DNA of 7,457 bases from Synergistaceae bacterium. GTDB lineage: Bacteria; Synergistota; Synergistia; Synergistales; Synergistaceae. Location: positions 1 to 7,457 of the forward strand of contig JAISQC010000180.1 in NCBI GenBank assembly GCA_031274465.1. The letters run 5' to 3'. The stretch's first letter is position 1, and every line of letters starts with the position of its first letter. The translations under genes were made by a program, and so were the position numbers. Under the pieces are notes generated by a model. That model saw only the letters and a list, made by a program, of their open reading frames with translations, searched no databases and was not told where the DNA came from. Of this stretch, positions 1 through 7,046 are shown in pieces.

Positions 1-260
1 CGTTCCTCGCCAATATTGGGCTGGGGTGCGCCTCCCCGATAGCCGTTGGCGCAAGGCACTCGAATGGGGAGATGAGGCTGGAGGCCGAGGCTTACCCGCC
101 CGAACCCGGCTGGGGGCAGGCCCCGGAGAGGGCAGAGGCCGAAGGGCGCGTGGGCTCCGAGGAGGACGCCGCAGCGCTGGCAGGGAAGCTTTGGGATAAG
201 ATGCGCGAATCCCCGATTTTGCGCCGGATGAAATCCCTTTACGGAGAATCGGGCAGATGA
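1..260 (+). CDS. hemC: Hydroxymethylbilane synthase (porphobilinogen deaminase), C-terminal part
   Basis: This is the 3' end of a gene that begins before the window; the frame is read from base 3 and ends in TGA at 258-260. The enzyme joins four porphobilinogen molecules into linear hydroxymethylbilane in the cytoplasm. Visible near the start is FLANIGLGCASPIAVGAR, which matches the family's C-terminal domain motif (L-x-G-G-C-x-x-P-I). The Cys at 27-29 corresponds to the residue that carries the dipyrromethane cofactor (Cys242 in E. coli). About 85 residues remain, roughly domain 3 of a protein usually near 300-310 residues. The tail after the motif is Ala/Glu-rich and ends basic. The stop overlaps the next start as ATGA, which suggests translational coupling with the enzyme that uses its product. 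The identification rests on one strong motif plus the context, which fits exactly. Confidence 0.88.
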   Translation, partial: FLANIGLGCASPIAVGARHSNGEMRLEAEAYPPEPGWGQAPERAEAEGRVGSEEDAAALAGKLWDKMRESPILRRMKSLYGESGR

Positions 261-1720
261 GCGTCTGGCTCGTCGGGGCGGGCTGCGGGTCTCCCGGCTT
301 GCTCGCGATGGCGGCGTCGGAGCGCGTTTCGCGCGCGCGGCATATCGTGTACGACAGGCTCATACACCCCGACATCCTGCAGCTTGCCCCCCGGGAGTGC
401 CGATTCTATCTCGTTGGCAAGCAGGAGGGCAACCACACGATGTCGCAGGACGGGATCAACGAGCTTCTGGTTCGGCTCGGGCGAACCGGGGACGACGTGG
501 TTAGGCTCAAGGGCGGCGATCCGTTCGTGTTCGGGCGCGGCGGGGAGGAAGCGGAATTTTTAGAGAAAAACGGCGTGCCGTGGCAAGCCATACCGGGCAT
601 AACGTCCTCGCTCGGCGGCGCCGTATCAGCCGGTCTGCCGGTGACGCAGAGGGGGCTGTCGTCGTCGATGGCGCTCGCCACCGGTCATAGGGGCTGCGGA
701 TGCGGCGACAGCGAAGACCAGTGGCGCGAATTGGCCGCATTCAGCGGGACGGTCGCCCTGTACATGGGATCGTCGAACTTCGCCGAAGTCGCTTCTCGCC
801 TCGTTTCCCACGGCAAGCCCCCCCAGACCCCGGTTTCGGCCGTGCAGTGGGGCGGGTGGGCTCGGGCGATGCGAATTTGCGGGACGCTTGAGAGCATGGG
901 CGAGGCCGCGCGGCGCGGCGAGCTTCCAAGCCCATCCGTGATTTACATCGGAGACGCTGCCGGGATGGCTCTTTCACCGGAAAAAGGCCCCTTGGGCGGG
1001 ATGCAGGTCGCGATATGCCGCCCTTACCCAGAGTGCTGGAAGGCCGGGCGCGCCATCGAGTGGCTGTCAGCCGACTGCTATGGCGTCCCCCTCCTGTCCT
1101 GCGAGCCGGTCCGCGTTGAAGCGGCCGACCTCGAAGCCATCGCGGCGGCGGACTGGCTGGTTTTGTCCAGCCCGAGGGGGATTGGGGCGCTCAAAAGCGC
1201 GTCGCTCGATTTAAGGCGCATACGGGGCCGGATCGTGTCCATAGGGGACGGCACGGCCGCAGCGCTCCTCGACGCCGGGATAGCGCCGGAGCACACTGCC
1301 GGGGGAGACAGCGGGCATCTCGCGAGCCTGCTGGAGCGCCTCGTCTCTCCGGGCGACTCCGTGGTTTTCGCGCGCAACGAGCGCGGATCCGACGCCGCTC
1401 TGCACGCCGCCGTAAAATCCGGCGCAGACGCCAGAGTGGTCCCGATCTACAGGATGGTTCCAAGCGACGTTCCCGGCCTGGATGTCATGAAGGAGCAATG
1501 GGAAGTCTGCGGGGTGGGCGCCGTCGCATTCGGCAGCTCCGCGATGGCTGAGGAATACGCGCGGCGGCTGGGAGAGCCTCCCGCATCCGCCGCCCTCGTG
1601 GCGTGGGGCGCAAGGTGCGCGGAAACTGTGAGAGATATTTTCGGGCGGGAGGCTATAATAATGAGGACGCCCGACATAGATGGCCTTGCGGGCGCATTGA
1701 AATTGATAGCGAAAGGGTGA
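257..1720 (+). CDS. cobA-hemD: Fused uroporphyrinogen-III C-methyltransferase / uroporphyrinogen-III synthase
   Basis: A 487-residue two-domain cytoplasmic enzyme. Residues 1 to about 240 are SAM-dependent uroporphyrinogen-III C-methyltransferase, making precorrin-2. Motifs are VGAGCGSPGLL (5-16), VYDRLI (31-36), VRLKGGDPFVFGRGGEEAE (82-100), PGITSS (113-118) and ATGH (141-144). Residues about 249-487 are uroporphyrinogen-III synthase, which cyclises hydroxymethylbilane with inversion of ring D. That half is far less conserved but has the expected LVLSSPRGIGAL (301-312), VSIGDGTAAALLDAG (327-341) and AVAFGSS (422-428). Such fusions are common in Clostridia and some other anaerobes. The start ATG overlaps the hemC stop, with GGAG at 243-246 ten bases upstream. 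An oddity is Gln131 in LPVTQRG, where the family normally has His (THR). The methyltransferase half is certain; the synthase half is very likely from fusion architecture and position after hemC. Confidence 0.93.
   Translation: MSVWLVGAGCGSPGLLAMAASERVSRARHIVYDRLIHPDILQLAPRECRFYLVGKQEGNHTMSQDGINELLVRLGRTGDDVVRLKGGDPFVFGRGGEEAEFLEKNGVPWQAIPGITSSLGGAVSAGLPVTQRGLSSSMALATGHRGCGCGDSEDQWRELAAFSGTVALYMGSSNFAEVASRLVSHGKPPQTPVSAVQWGGWARAMRICGTLESMGEAARRGELPSPSVIYIGDAAGMALSPEKGPLGGMQVAICRPYPECWKAGRAIEWLSADCYGVPLLSCEPVRVEAADLEAIAAADWLVLSSPRGIGALKSASLDLRRIRGRIVSIGDGTAAALLDAGIAPEHTAGGDSGHLASLLERLVSPGDSVVFARNERGSDAALHAAVKSGADARVVPIYRMVPSDVPGLDVMKEQWEVCGVGAVAFGSSAMAEEYARRLGEPPASAALVAWGARCAETVRDIFGREAIIMRTPDIDGLAGALKLIAKG
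1712..1717 (+). promoter_or_regulatory. Ribosome binding site for hemL
   Basis: AAAGGG lies seven bases upstream of GTG 1725, inside the last codons of cobA-hemD. It is a partial Shine-Dalgarno match (AAGGGTGA against AAGGAGGTGA). It supports the GTG start, since no ATG is available nearby in frame. Confidence 0.5.
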
Positions 1721-1724
1721 TACC

Positions 1725-3035
1725 GTGGACGATGCAATCAGGACCGAAGAGTTGTACGAACGGGCGTGCCGGGTTCTTGTAGGCGGGGTGAACAGCCCCG
1801 TCCGGGCGTGGAAATCGGTCGGGGGAACGCCTCCTTTCATCGCCTCGGGACTCGGGGCGACGATACGGGATACGGAAGGGCACGTATACCGGGACTACGT
1901 TGGAAGCTGGGGGCCTATGATATTGGGCCACGCGGATCACGACGTGGCCAAAGCCATCGCGGAGGCCGCATCTCGGTCCAGTTCGTTCGGGGCCACGTGC
2001 CCCGGCGAGGTCGAGCTGGCTGAAATCATCTGCGGGAAATTCCCATCCATCGACATGATACGCTTCACGAACTCCGGGACGGAGGCCGTTATGACGGCGC
2101 TGCGGCTGGCGCGGGCCTACACCGGGAGGGATAAGGTCATAAAATTCGCGGGCTGCTACCACGGACACAGCGACGCCCTACTCGTGTCGGCCGGCAGCGG
2201 CGCGCTCACCTTGGGAGTCCCGAATTCGTCCGGCGTGACGCCCGCCGCGGCAGGGGACACGATCGTCCTGCCGTTCAACTCATCGGAGGCGGCGGCGCGC
2301 GCCTTCGACGAGTTCGGCGGGCTGATAGCCGCCGTCATAGTGGAGCCGTGGGCAGGCAACATGGGGCTCGTCCCGCCCCTGCCGGGTTTTTTGGAAACCC
2401 TGCGCGAGGCGACGAAAAACCACGGGGCGCTGCTGATATTCGACGAGATCATCACCGGCTTCCGGGTCCCCGAGTTCGGGGTGCAGAACATTTTGAACAT
2501 AGTGCCCGACCTGACCTGCCTCGGCAAGATAATAGGCGGGGGGCTTCCGATAGGGGCGGTCGGCGGCAGGGAAAATGTGATGGGCCAGCTGTCGCCGGCC
2601 GGCCCGGTCTACCAGGCCGGAACGCTCGCCGGAAACCCCGTCGTGATGGCGGCTGGCCTCGCCACGCTGAAAAAACTCACCCAGACCGCGTACCAGAAGC
2701 TCGATTACGCCGCGTCCAGGCTCGGCACCGGGCTGAAACGGGCGGGCGAGGCCGCTGGGCTCGCCGTCTCCGTGTCCAAGCTGGGTTCGGCGCTCGGCCT
2801 GTTTTTCTCGTCAAGGCTGCCGCTCAACCTGGAGTCAGTGCAGGCAACGCAGGCCGGGCTGTACCCGAAATTCTTCCACGGCATGATCGGGCGCGGCGAT
2901 TATTTCGCGCCCAGCGCGTTCGAGGCCATCTTCGTCTCTCTCGAGCACACCAACGAGATAATAGACGAAACCATCGCCAACGCGGAGGAGGTTTTCAGGT
3001 CCATATCCGAGAGAAGCGGCGGCCCGAACGAGTGA
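1725..3035 (+). CDS. hemL: Glutamate-1-semialdehyde 2,1-aminomutase
   Basis: A 436-residue PLP enzyme of the class III aminotransferase fold that converts glutamate-1-semialdehyde to 5-aminolevulinate, the last step of the C5 route into tetrapyrroles. Family motifs occur in order: GGVNSPVRAW (20-29), SWGPMILGH (61-69), RFTNSGTEA (113-121), CYHGHSD (144-150), FDEIITGFR (239-247) with Asp240 expected to contact the PLP ring nitrogen, LGKIIGGGLPIGAVGG (266-281) with Lys268 as the Schiff-base lysine, and YQAGTLAGNP (296-305). The length is normal. The start is GTG at 1725, four bases after the cobA-hemD stop; no ATG fits and the N-terminus aligns with the family from here. The presence of hemL shows the organism uses the C5 pathway (glutamyl-tRNA) rather than ALA synthase. 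hemB, often a neighbour in this position, is not here. Confidence 0.97.
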   Translation: MDDAIRTEELYERACRVLVGGVNSPVRAWKSVGGTPPFIASGLGATIRDTEGHVYRDYVGSWGPMILGHADHDVAKAIAEAASRSSSFGATCPGEVELAEIICGKFPSIDMIRFTNSGTEAVMTALRLARAYTGRDKVIKFAGCYHGHSDALLVSAGSGALTLGVPNSSGVTPAAAGDTIVLPFNSSEAAARAFDEFGGLIAAVIVEPWAGNMGLVPPLPGFLETLREATKNHGALLIFDEIITGFRVPEFGVQNILNIVPDLTCLGKIIGGGLPIGAVGGRENVMGQLSPAGPVYQAGTLAGNPVVMAAGLATLKKLTQTAYQKLDYAASRLGTGLKRAGEAAGLAVSVSKLGSALGLFFSSRLPLNLESVQATQAGLYPKFFHGMIGRGDYFAPSAFEAIFVSLEHTNEIIDETIANAEEVFRSISERSGGPNE

Positions 3036-3880
3036 GCCGGGAGATGGGGGATGGCGCTCCGTGCTCCGGCAGGAAGTACGAGATATTGGAAGAGCTTTAC
3101 GCGGAATACAACAGGCGGGAGTACGTGAGCCCCGACCCGCTTGAATTCCTGTACCTGTACGACGACGCGGCCGACAGGGAGGCGGTCGGGCTGATCGCCT
3201 CTTCGCTCGCCTACGGGCGCGTTGCGTCGATACTCGCAAGCGTCCGCCGCGTGCTGGACGTGCTTGGGAAGAACCCCGCCTCGGCGCTCGCCGGCACGGA
3301 CGAAGACACCCTGCGAGATCGCCTTGGGGGATTCAAACACCGTTTCAACGGAGCGGGCGAGATGGCTAAATTCCTCTCGGGCATCGGGACGGCCATACGC
3401 GAGCACGGGAGTCTCGAAAACCTGTTCTGCCCCCCTCGCGGGGAGGGCGATCCCCGTCCGATCCTCGAAATGATGAGCGATTTCGCGTCCCGGATACTGA
3501 ATTACGCCGGCCTCGCGGCGTCGCACCTTCTGCCTCTGGCGTCTCGGGGGAGCGCCTGCAAGCGCCTTGCGCTCTACATCCGCTGGATGGTCCGCCTCGA
3601 CGGCGTGGACCCGGGGGGGTGGAGCCGCGTCCTGCCTTGTGATATTATTGTTCCGCTTGACACGCACATGTTTAAGATCGCTACCGGCCTCGGGTTCGTC
3701 AAGCGCCGGTCCGCCGACGGAATCGCGGCGGCCGAGGCCACGCTCGGTTTTGCGGCGCTATGCCCGAACGATCCGGTGAAGTATGACTTCGCGCTGACGC
3801 GCTTCGGGATTCGGACGGGGATGTCGGTCGAAGACCTGCTTGCGAAGTTTGATGACTCTAGGGGGAAAACAGATGCCTGA
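3032..3880 (+). CDS. TIGR02757/DUF2400 family protein, HhH-GPD glycosylase-like
   Basis: An uncharacterised conserved bacterial family; no function is established to my knowledge. Starting at GTG 3032, which overlaps the hemL stop (GTGA), it has 282 residues. ATG 3044 is the alternative start (278 residues), and neither has a strong ribosome binding site. Family blocks are KYEILEELYAEYNRREYVSP (15-34), ASSLAYGRVASI (56-67), GSACKRLALYIRWMVR (173-188), IIVPLDTHMFKIATGLG (205-221) and DPVKYDFALTRFGIR (247-261). I see no signal peptide or membrane helix, so it is probably cytoplasmic. The blocks around Lys177 (G-S-A-C-K) and Asp210 (LDTHMFKI) look like endonuclease III's G-V-G-R-K and VDTHIFRV, suggesting an HhH-GPD-type nucleic-acid fold without the iron-sulfur cluster; that is my inference. 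The frame also stays open upstream through hemL, but there it only mirrors hemL's GC bias. It overlaps the ppk1 start by 8 bases. Confidence 0.87.
   Translation: MSREMGDGAPCSGRKYEILEELYAEYNRREYVSPDPLEFLYLYDDAADREAVGLIASSLAYGRVASILASVRRVLDVLGKNPASALAGTDEDTLRDRLGGFKHRFNGAGEMAKFLSGIGTAIREHGSLENLFCPPRGEGDPRPILEMMSDFASRILNYAGLAASHLLPLASRGSACKRLALYIRWMVRLDGVDPGGWSRVLPCDIIVPLDTHMFKIATGLGFVKRRSADGIAAAEATLGFAALCPNDPVKYDFALTRFGIRTGMSVEDLLAKFDDSRGKTDA
3860..3865 (+). promoter_or_regulatory. Ribosome binding site deciding the ppk1 start
   Basis: AGGGGG sits seven bases upstream of ATG 3873, within the last codons of the preceding gene. It favours ATG 3873 over in-frame TTG 3840, TTG 3849 and ATG 3852. 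Those alternatives have no comparable site and would add 7-11 residues that belong to no PPK1 domain. Confidence 0.7.
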
Positions 3881-6029
3881 TACCGAGCTCACGGAGGCCG
3901 AACGCGACGATGCGGCGGAGAAAGGGCGGCACGGGACGAAAAAATTCGCCCACGACGACTCGAGCGAATACATAAACCGCGAACTGAGCTGGGTCAGGTT
4001 CAACAGCCGCGTCCTCGACGAGGCGATGGACAAATCCAAGCCCCTGCTTGAACGGGTCAAGTTCATGTCCATCTTCTCGAACAACCTCGACGAGTTCTTC
4101 ATGATCCGCGTCTCGGGGCTGATCAGGCAGCTCAACGACGGAGTCGTGAACCTCCCCCCGGACGGGATGACTCCCGTGGAGCAGCTAGCAGCGATACGCA
4201 AGGCGCTTACCGTCGACATAAAGCGCCAGATAGACTGCTGGCACGAAGACATCTTGCCGGAGCTCACTGCAAACGGGATAGAGATACTCGAGTTCGGCGC
4301 GCTGAACGACAAACAGAAAAAATATCTGGACAATTATTTTAAAAACGAGATTTTTCCGACGCTGACGCCCCTTGCCTTCGACCCGGGGCATCCCTTCCCG
4401 CACATATCGAACCTGAGCCTCAACTTCGCATTGGCCCTGCGCGACGGAAGGGGGAACGTGCGTTTTGCCAGGCTCAAGATACCGGAGTCGTTCCCGCGCC
4501 TCTTCCTGCTCCCGGCCGACACGGGGGACAAGATGGAGAAGATGGGCCTGAGGGAGGGAGCGCGCGCCGACAGGTTCGTGTGGCTCGAGGATATCGTCGA
4601 GGCCAACTTGGGGATGCTGTTCCCAGGCATGATCATCGAGGACGCCGTGCTCTTCCGCGTCACCCGCGACGCAGATTTTGAGATAGAGTCCGACGAGGCG
4701 GAAGACCTGCTGCACTCCATCCGCGAGAGCGTGGACAGGCGCCGTTTCGGGCTGGCTGTGCGCCTCCAGATCGAGAAAAACACGCCACGCCACATTCGCG
4801 AGATTTTGACCCGCAATCTGGAGCTCGACCTCTTCCAGGTGTACTCGATCAAATACCCGGTCGGCCTTTCGGCCCTGATGCAGCTTTACAACGAGGTGGA
4901 CAGGCCCGATCTGAAATTCCCGCCCTTCACGCCTCGGATTTCGCCCGAGTTCCAGGAGGGCAGGAACGTATTCCGCGCGATAGCTGGGCGCGACATACTG
5001 CTCTACCATCCCTACGACAGCTTCATGCCGGTCGTGAATTTCATCCGCGAGGCCTCGCGGGACCCCGACGTGCTAGCCATAAAGCAGACGCTTTACAGGA
5101 CCGGCTCGAACTCGCCGATAGTCGAGTCGCTGAAGGAGGCATGTTCGAGGGGCAAGCAGGTCGCGGCCCTGGTGGAGCTCAAGGCGCGCTTCGACGAGGA
5201 GAACAACATCGGATGGGCCCGGGCGCTCGAAGGCGCGGGGGTCCATGTGGTGTACGGCCTTCCGGGTCTGAAGACCCACGCCAAGATCTGCCTCGTGGTC
5301 CGTCGCGAAAAGGGCGGGATAAGGCGTTACGTCCATCTCGGCACCGGGAACTACAACGCGGTTACGGCAAGGATATACACTGATTTCGGCCTCTTCACGG
5401 CCAACCCCGAGATAGGGGCGGACGTCTCCGACCTGTTCAACATGCTGACTGGCTACTCAGAGCAGAGGGAGTACCGCAAGCTGCTGGTGGCCCCCAACAC
5501 TCTGCGCCGCGAGATCATCGCGCGGATCGACAGGGAGATAGAGCGGCACTGCCAGGGCGGTGGCGGGCACCTGATCTTCAAGCTCAACGCCATCTCCGAC
5601 AGGGAGAGCATGGACGCCCTTTACAGGGCCTCGAAGGCAGGCGTCAAGGTGGACCTTCAGGTGCGCGGCATCTGCTGCCTCCGCCCGGGCATTGAGAATC
5701 TGAGCGAGAATATAAGGGTTACGAGCATCGTCGGGCGCTTCCTGGAGCACACGAGGGCATTTTACTTTCGAAACGGTGGCGACGAGGAGCTCTACCTCGG
5801 GAGCGCGGATCTGATGACCCGCAACCTGGACCGCAGGGTCGAGTGCCTGTATCCGGTGGAAGACCCCGCCCTGCGCCGAAGGATTGTGGACGTCATCCTC
5901 CCCGTCCATTTGAGGGACGACGCGCAGTGCAGCGAGCTGGACTCCTGGGGCGAGTACAAGCAGCTCAAGCCAAACGGGCAGGCGACGGACTCGCAAAAGT
6001 GGATGATCGACAACATGGGTTTGGAATAG
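3873..6029 (+). CDS. ppk1: Polyphosphate kinase 1
   Basis: A 718-residue enzyme that reversibly transfers the gamma-phosphate of ATP to growing inorganic polyphosphate. Numbering is from ATG 3873. After an acidic/basic leader of about 32 residues comes the N-terminal domain motif YINRELSWVRFNSRVLDEA (33-51), then NNLDEFFMIRVSGL (70-83). The two PLD-like catalytic domains follow. They contain IKQTLYRT (403-410), ELKARFDEENNIGWARALE (435-453), the loop GLKTHAKICLV with His469 as the expected autophosphorylated histidine (E. coli His435), YVHLGTGNYN (486-495), and RFLEHTRAFYF (622-632) with His626 equivalent to E. coli His592. Arg409 and Arg439 match the phosphate-binding arginines. All catalytic residues I can check are present and the length is normal. 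It overlaps the upstream gene by 8 bases and precedes a CHAD gene by 3 bases, so the two are almost certainly co-expressed. Confidence 0.97.
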   Translation: MPDTELTEAERDDAAEKGRHGTKKFAHDDSSEYINRELSWVRFNSRVLDEAMDKSKPLLERVKFMSIFSNNLDEFFMIRVSGLIRQLNDGVVNLPPDGMTPVEQLAAIRKALTVDIKRQIDCWHEDILPELTANGIEILEFGALNDKQKKYLDNYFKNEIFPTLTPLAFDPGHPFPHISNLSLNFALALRDGRGNVRFARLKIPESFPRLFLLPADTGDKMEKMGLREGARADRFVWLEDIVEANLGMLFPGMIIEDAVLFRVTRDADFEIESDEAEDLLHSIRESVDRRRFGLAVRLQIEKNTPRHIREILTRNLELDLFQVYSIKYPVGLSALMQLYNEVDRPDLKFPPFTPRISPEFQEGRNVFRAIAGRDILLYHPYDSFMPVVNFIREASRDPDVLAIKQTLYRTGSNSPIVESLKEACSRGKQVAALVELKARFDEENNIGWARALEGAGVHVVYGLPGLKTHAKICLVVRREKGGIRRYVHLGTGNYNAVTARIYTDFGLFTANPEIGADVSDLFNMLTGYSEQREYRKLLVAPNTLRREIIARIDREIERHCQGGGGHLIFKLNAISDRESMDALYRASKAGVKVDLQVRGICCLRPGIENLSENIRVTSIVGRFLEHTRAFYFRNGGDEELYLGSADLMTRNLDRRVECLYPVEDPALRRRIVDVILPVHLRDDAQCSELDSWGEYKQLKPNGQATDSQKWMIDNMGLE

Positions 6030-6032
6030 TCA

Positions 6033-6995
6033 ATGACTTACGACTCAATATCACTTTATTCAATAAATGCGGTGCTGGACCGGGCGAACGCGCTGGAGCG
6101 GGCGATTTCCGGCATGATCTCATCGGACGACCCGGAACGCCTTCACGCGGCGAGGGTGGCCTCGCGCAGGCTCGCCGCAGCAATCGACCTCTTTGCCGGG
6201 CTGACCGGGGCGAGCGACGCGGTGGGCTTTTCAAAACTCGTCAAATCGGTTACGAAAATGCTCGGGAACGCGCGTGACTTGGATGTCAGGATAGAGTGGA
6301 TACACGGTTTTGCCGGTATGTGCGCGGCCAAGGAGAGGCCGGGGGCGCGCCGCATCGAGCTGCGCCTCGCCCAGAAGCGCGCGCGCGTTCGCCCGCTGGT
6401 GGCTAGGGGCGCGTCGGGGTTCGCCGAGAAGAGCGCGTTCAAGGCGACACTGGCCGAGCTGATGGAAAAACGCATAGACATCGAATCGGGCACCTGCGCG
6501 CAGGAGGGCGGAGCGCGCGAGCGGGCCGCCCGTGCGATGATATATCAGATCGACCACGTGGCGCGCCTCTCGGGCTCGCTCTCTTCGGCGCGCGCGCGCG
6601 ACGAACACCACAGGCTGCGCATAGGGATAAAGCGCCTGAGGTACTTTATGGAGATGGCGAACGGCCTGTCGGCCGACCCGCTCGACGCTCACATCGAATT
6701 CGCCAAAAAAATCCAGGGCGCGCTCGGCGAGCTGCACGACGCCAACGTATGGATCGAATCGACCCCCAAGATGAAGGCGCGCGAGATAGAGCGCACGGAG
6801 CGATATTTCGGGACGCACCGCCCGTTTTCGCGCCTCGCGCCCGGCTTCGACGCCGTCATCCGCGACAGGGAGGCCTTCTGGAGCGACCAGTACGCCAAGA
6901 CGCGCGCCCTCTGGGATAAAGCTGATGAAGAGGGGAAGTTGCGGGGTCTTCGGGAATTGTTTTTGGATGCTTGCAGAAACCCGCAGGACGCGTGA
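6033..6995 (+). CDS. CHAD domain protein, probable polyphosphate-binding protein
   Basis: A 320-residue, strongly basic, helical protein made of one CHAD (conserved histidine alpha-helical) domain. No CYTH/triphosphatase domain, signal peptide or membrane helix is visible. CHAD domains bind inorganic polyphosphate through a basic surface, and some localise to polyphosphate granules. The hallmark residues are here: LHAARVASRRLAAAIDLF (37-54; His38, Arg41, Arg45, Arg46), LGNARDLDVRIEW (77-89), HHRLRIGIKRLRYFMEMA (192-209; His193, Arg196, Lys200, Arg201, Arg203) and LGELHDANVWIE (231-242). The first and third, and the second and fourth, are internal repeats. The start ATG is 3 bases after the ppk1 stop, with only a weak GGA seven bases upstream, consistent with coupling to ppk1. 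Placement directly behind ppk1 supports a role in binding, storing or organising polyphosphate. The exact role is inferred. Confidence 0.93.
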   Translation: MTYDSISLYSINAVLDRANALERAISGMISSDDPERLHAARVASRRLAAAIDLFAGLTGASDAVGFSKLVKSVTKMLGNARDLDVRIEWIHGFAGMCAAKERPGARRIELRLAQKRARVRPLVARGASGFAEKSAFKATLAELMEKRIDIESGTCAQEGGARERAARAMIYQIDHVARLSGSLSSARARDEHHRLRIGIKRLRYFMEMANGLSADPLDAHIEFAKKIQGALGELHDANVWIESTPKMKAREIERTERYFGTHRPFSRLAPGFDAVIRDREAFWSDQYAKTRALWDKADEEGKLRGLRELFLDACRNPQDA

Positions 6996-7046
6996 ATCTG
7001 TTGCGTCGGGACTTTTCGGGCTGGCTCGCGCAGGCAATGTAAAACC
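6996..7046 (+). other. Only real intergenic gap
   Basis: Fifty-one bases separate the CHAD stop from the next start. I find no stem-loop followed by a T-run and no convincing -35/-10 pair. The yidC-like frame is open back to the CHAD stop but has no ATG, GTG or TTG before 7047. The gap may simply be a looser join within the operon, or it may hide a weak promoter. Confidence 0.5.

Noticed and set aside
1211..1840. A 209-codon antisense open frame over the cobA-hemD/hemL junction
   Set aside because: It is antisense to two firmly identified genes, has low-complexity Arg/Pro composition and no recognisable motif. Several similar antisense frames (2900-3667, 4185-5009, 6231-7037) are rejected for the same reason.
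2348..3031. Long open frame across hemL, continuous with the TIGR02757 gene, which would give a 510-residue protein
   Set aside because: The first 228 codons lie wholly inside hemL in another frame and encode an Arg/Gly-rich sequence with no family resemblance. Homology to TIGR02757 begins only after 3032. This is a GC-bias shadow.
3427..3449. C-rich then G-rich stretch that could form an internal hairpin
   Set aside because: It lies inside the TIGR02757 coding frame, has no following T-run, and is typical of GC-rich coding sequence, so it is not a terminator.
3613..3619. Run of seven G within the TIGR02757 gene, a possible frameshift or slippage site
   Set aside because: The frame reads through correctly (D-P-G-G-W) and family motifs continue on both sides, so there is no sign of a frameshift.
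3840..3872. Upstream extension of ppk1 to TTG 3840
   Set aside because: ATG 3873 has AGGGGG at ideal spacing. The extra 11 residues match nothing in PPK1 and would deepen the overlap with the previous gene.
6588..6600. Alternating GC tract (13 bases) in the CHAD gene, possible Z-DNA or slippage repeat
   Set aside because: It encodes a plausible SSARAR stretch, and similar short CG runs occur elsewhere in the window (near 330 and 6380). It is explained by GC-rich codon use.
7001..7046. TTGCGT at 7001 as a -35 element for a yidC-like promoter
   Set aside because: No -10-like hexamer occurs at 16-18 bases downstream (that region reads GGCTCGCGC), so a sigma-70 promoter cannot be supported.
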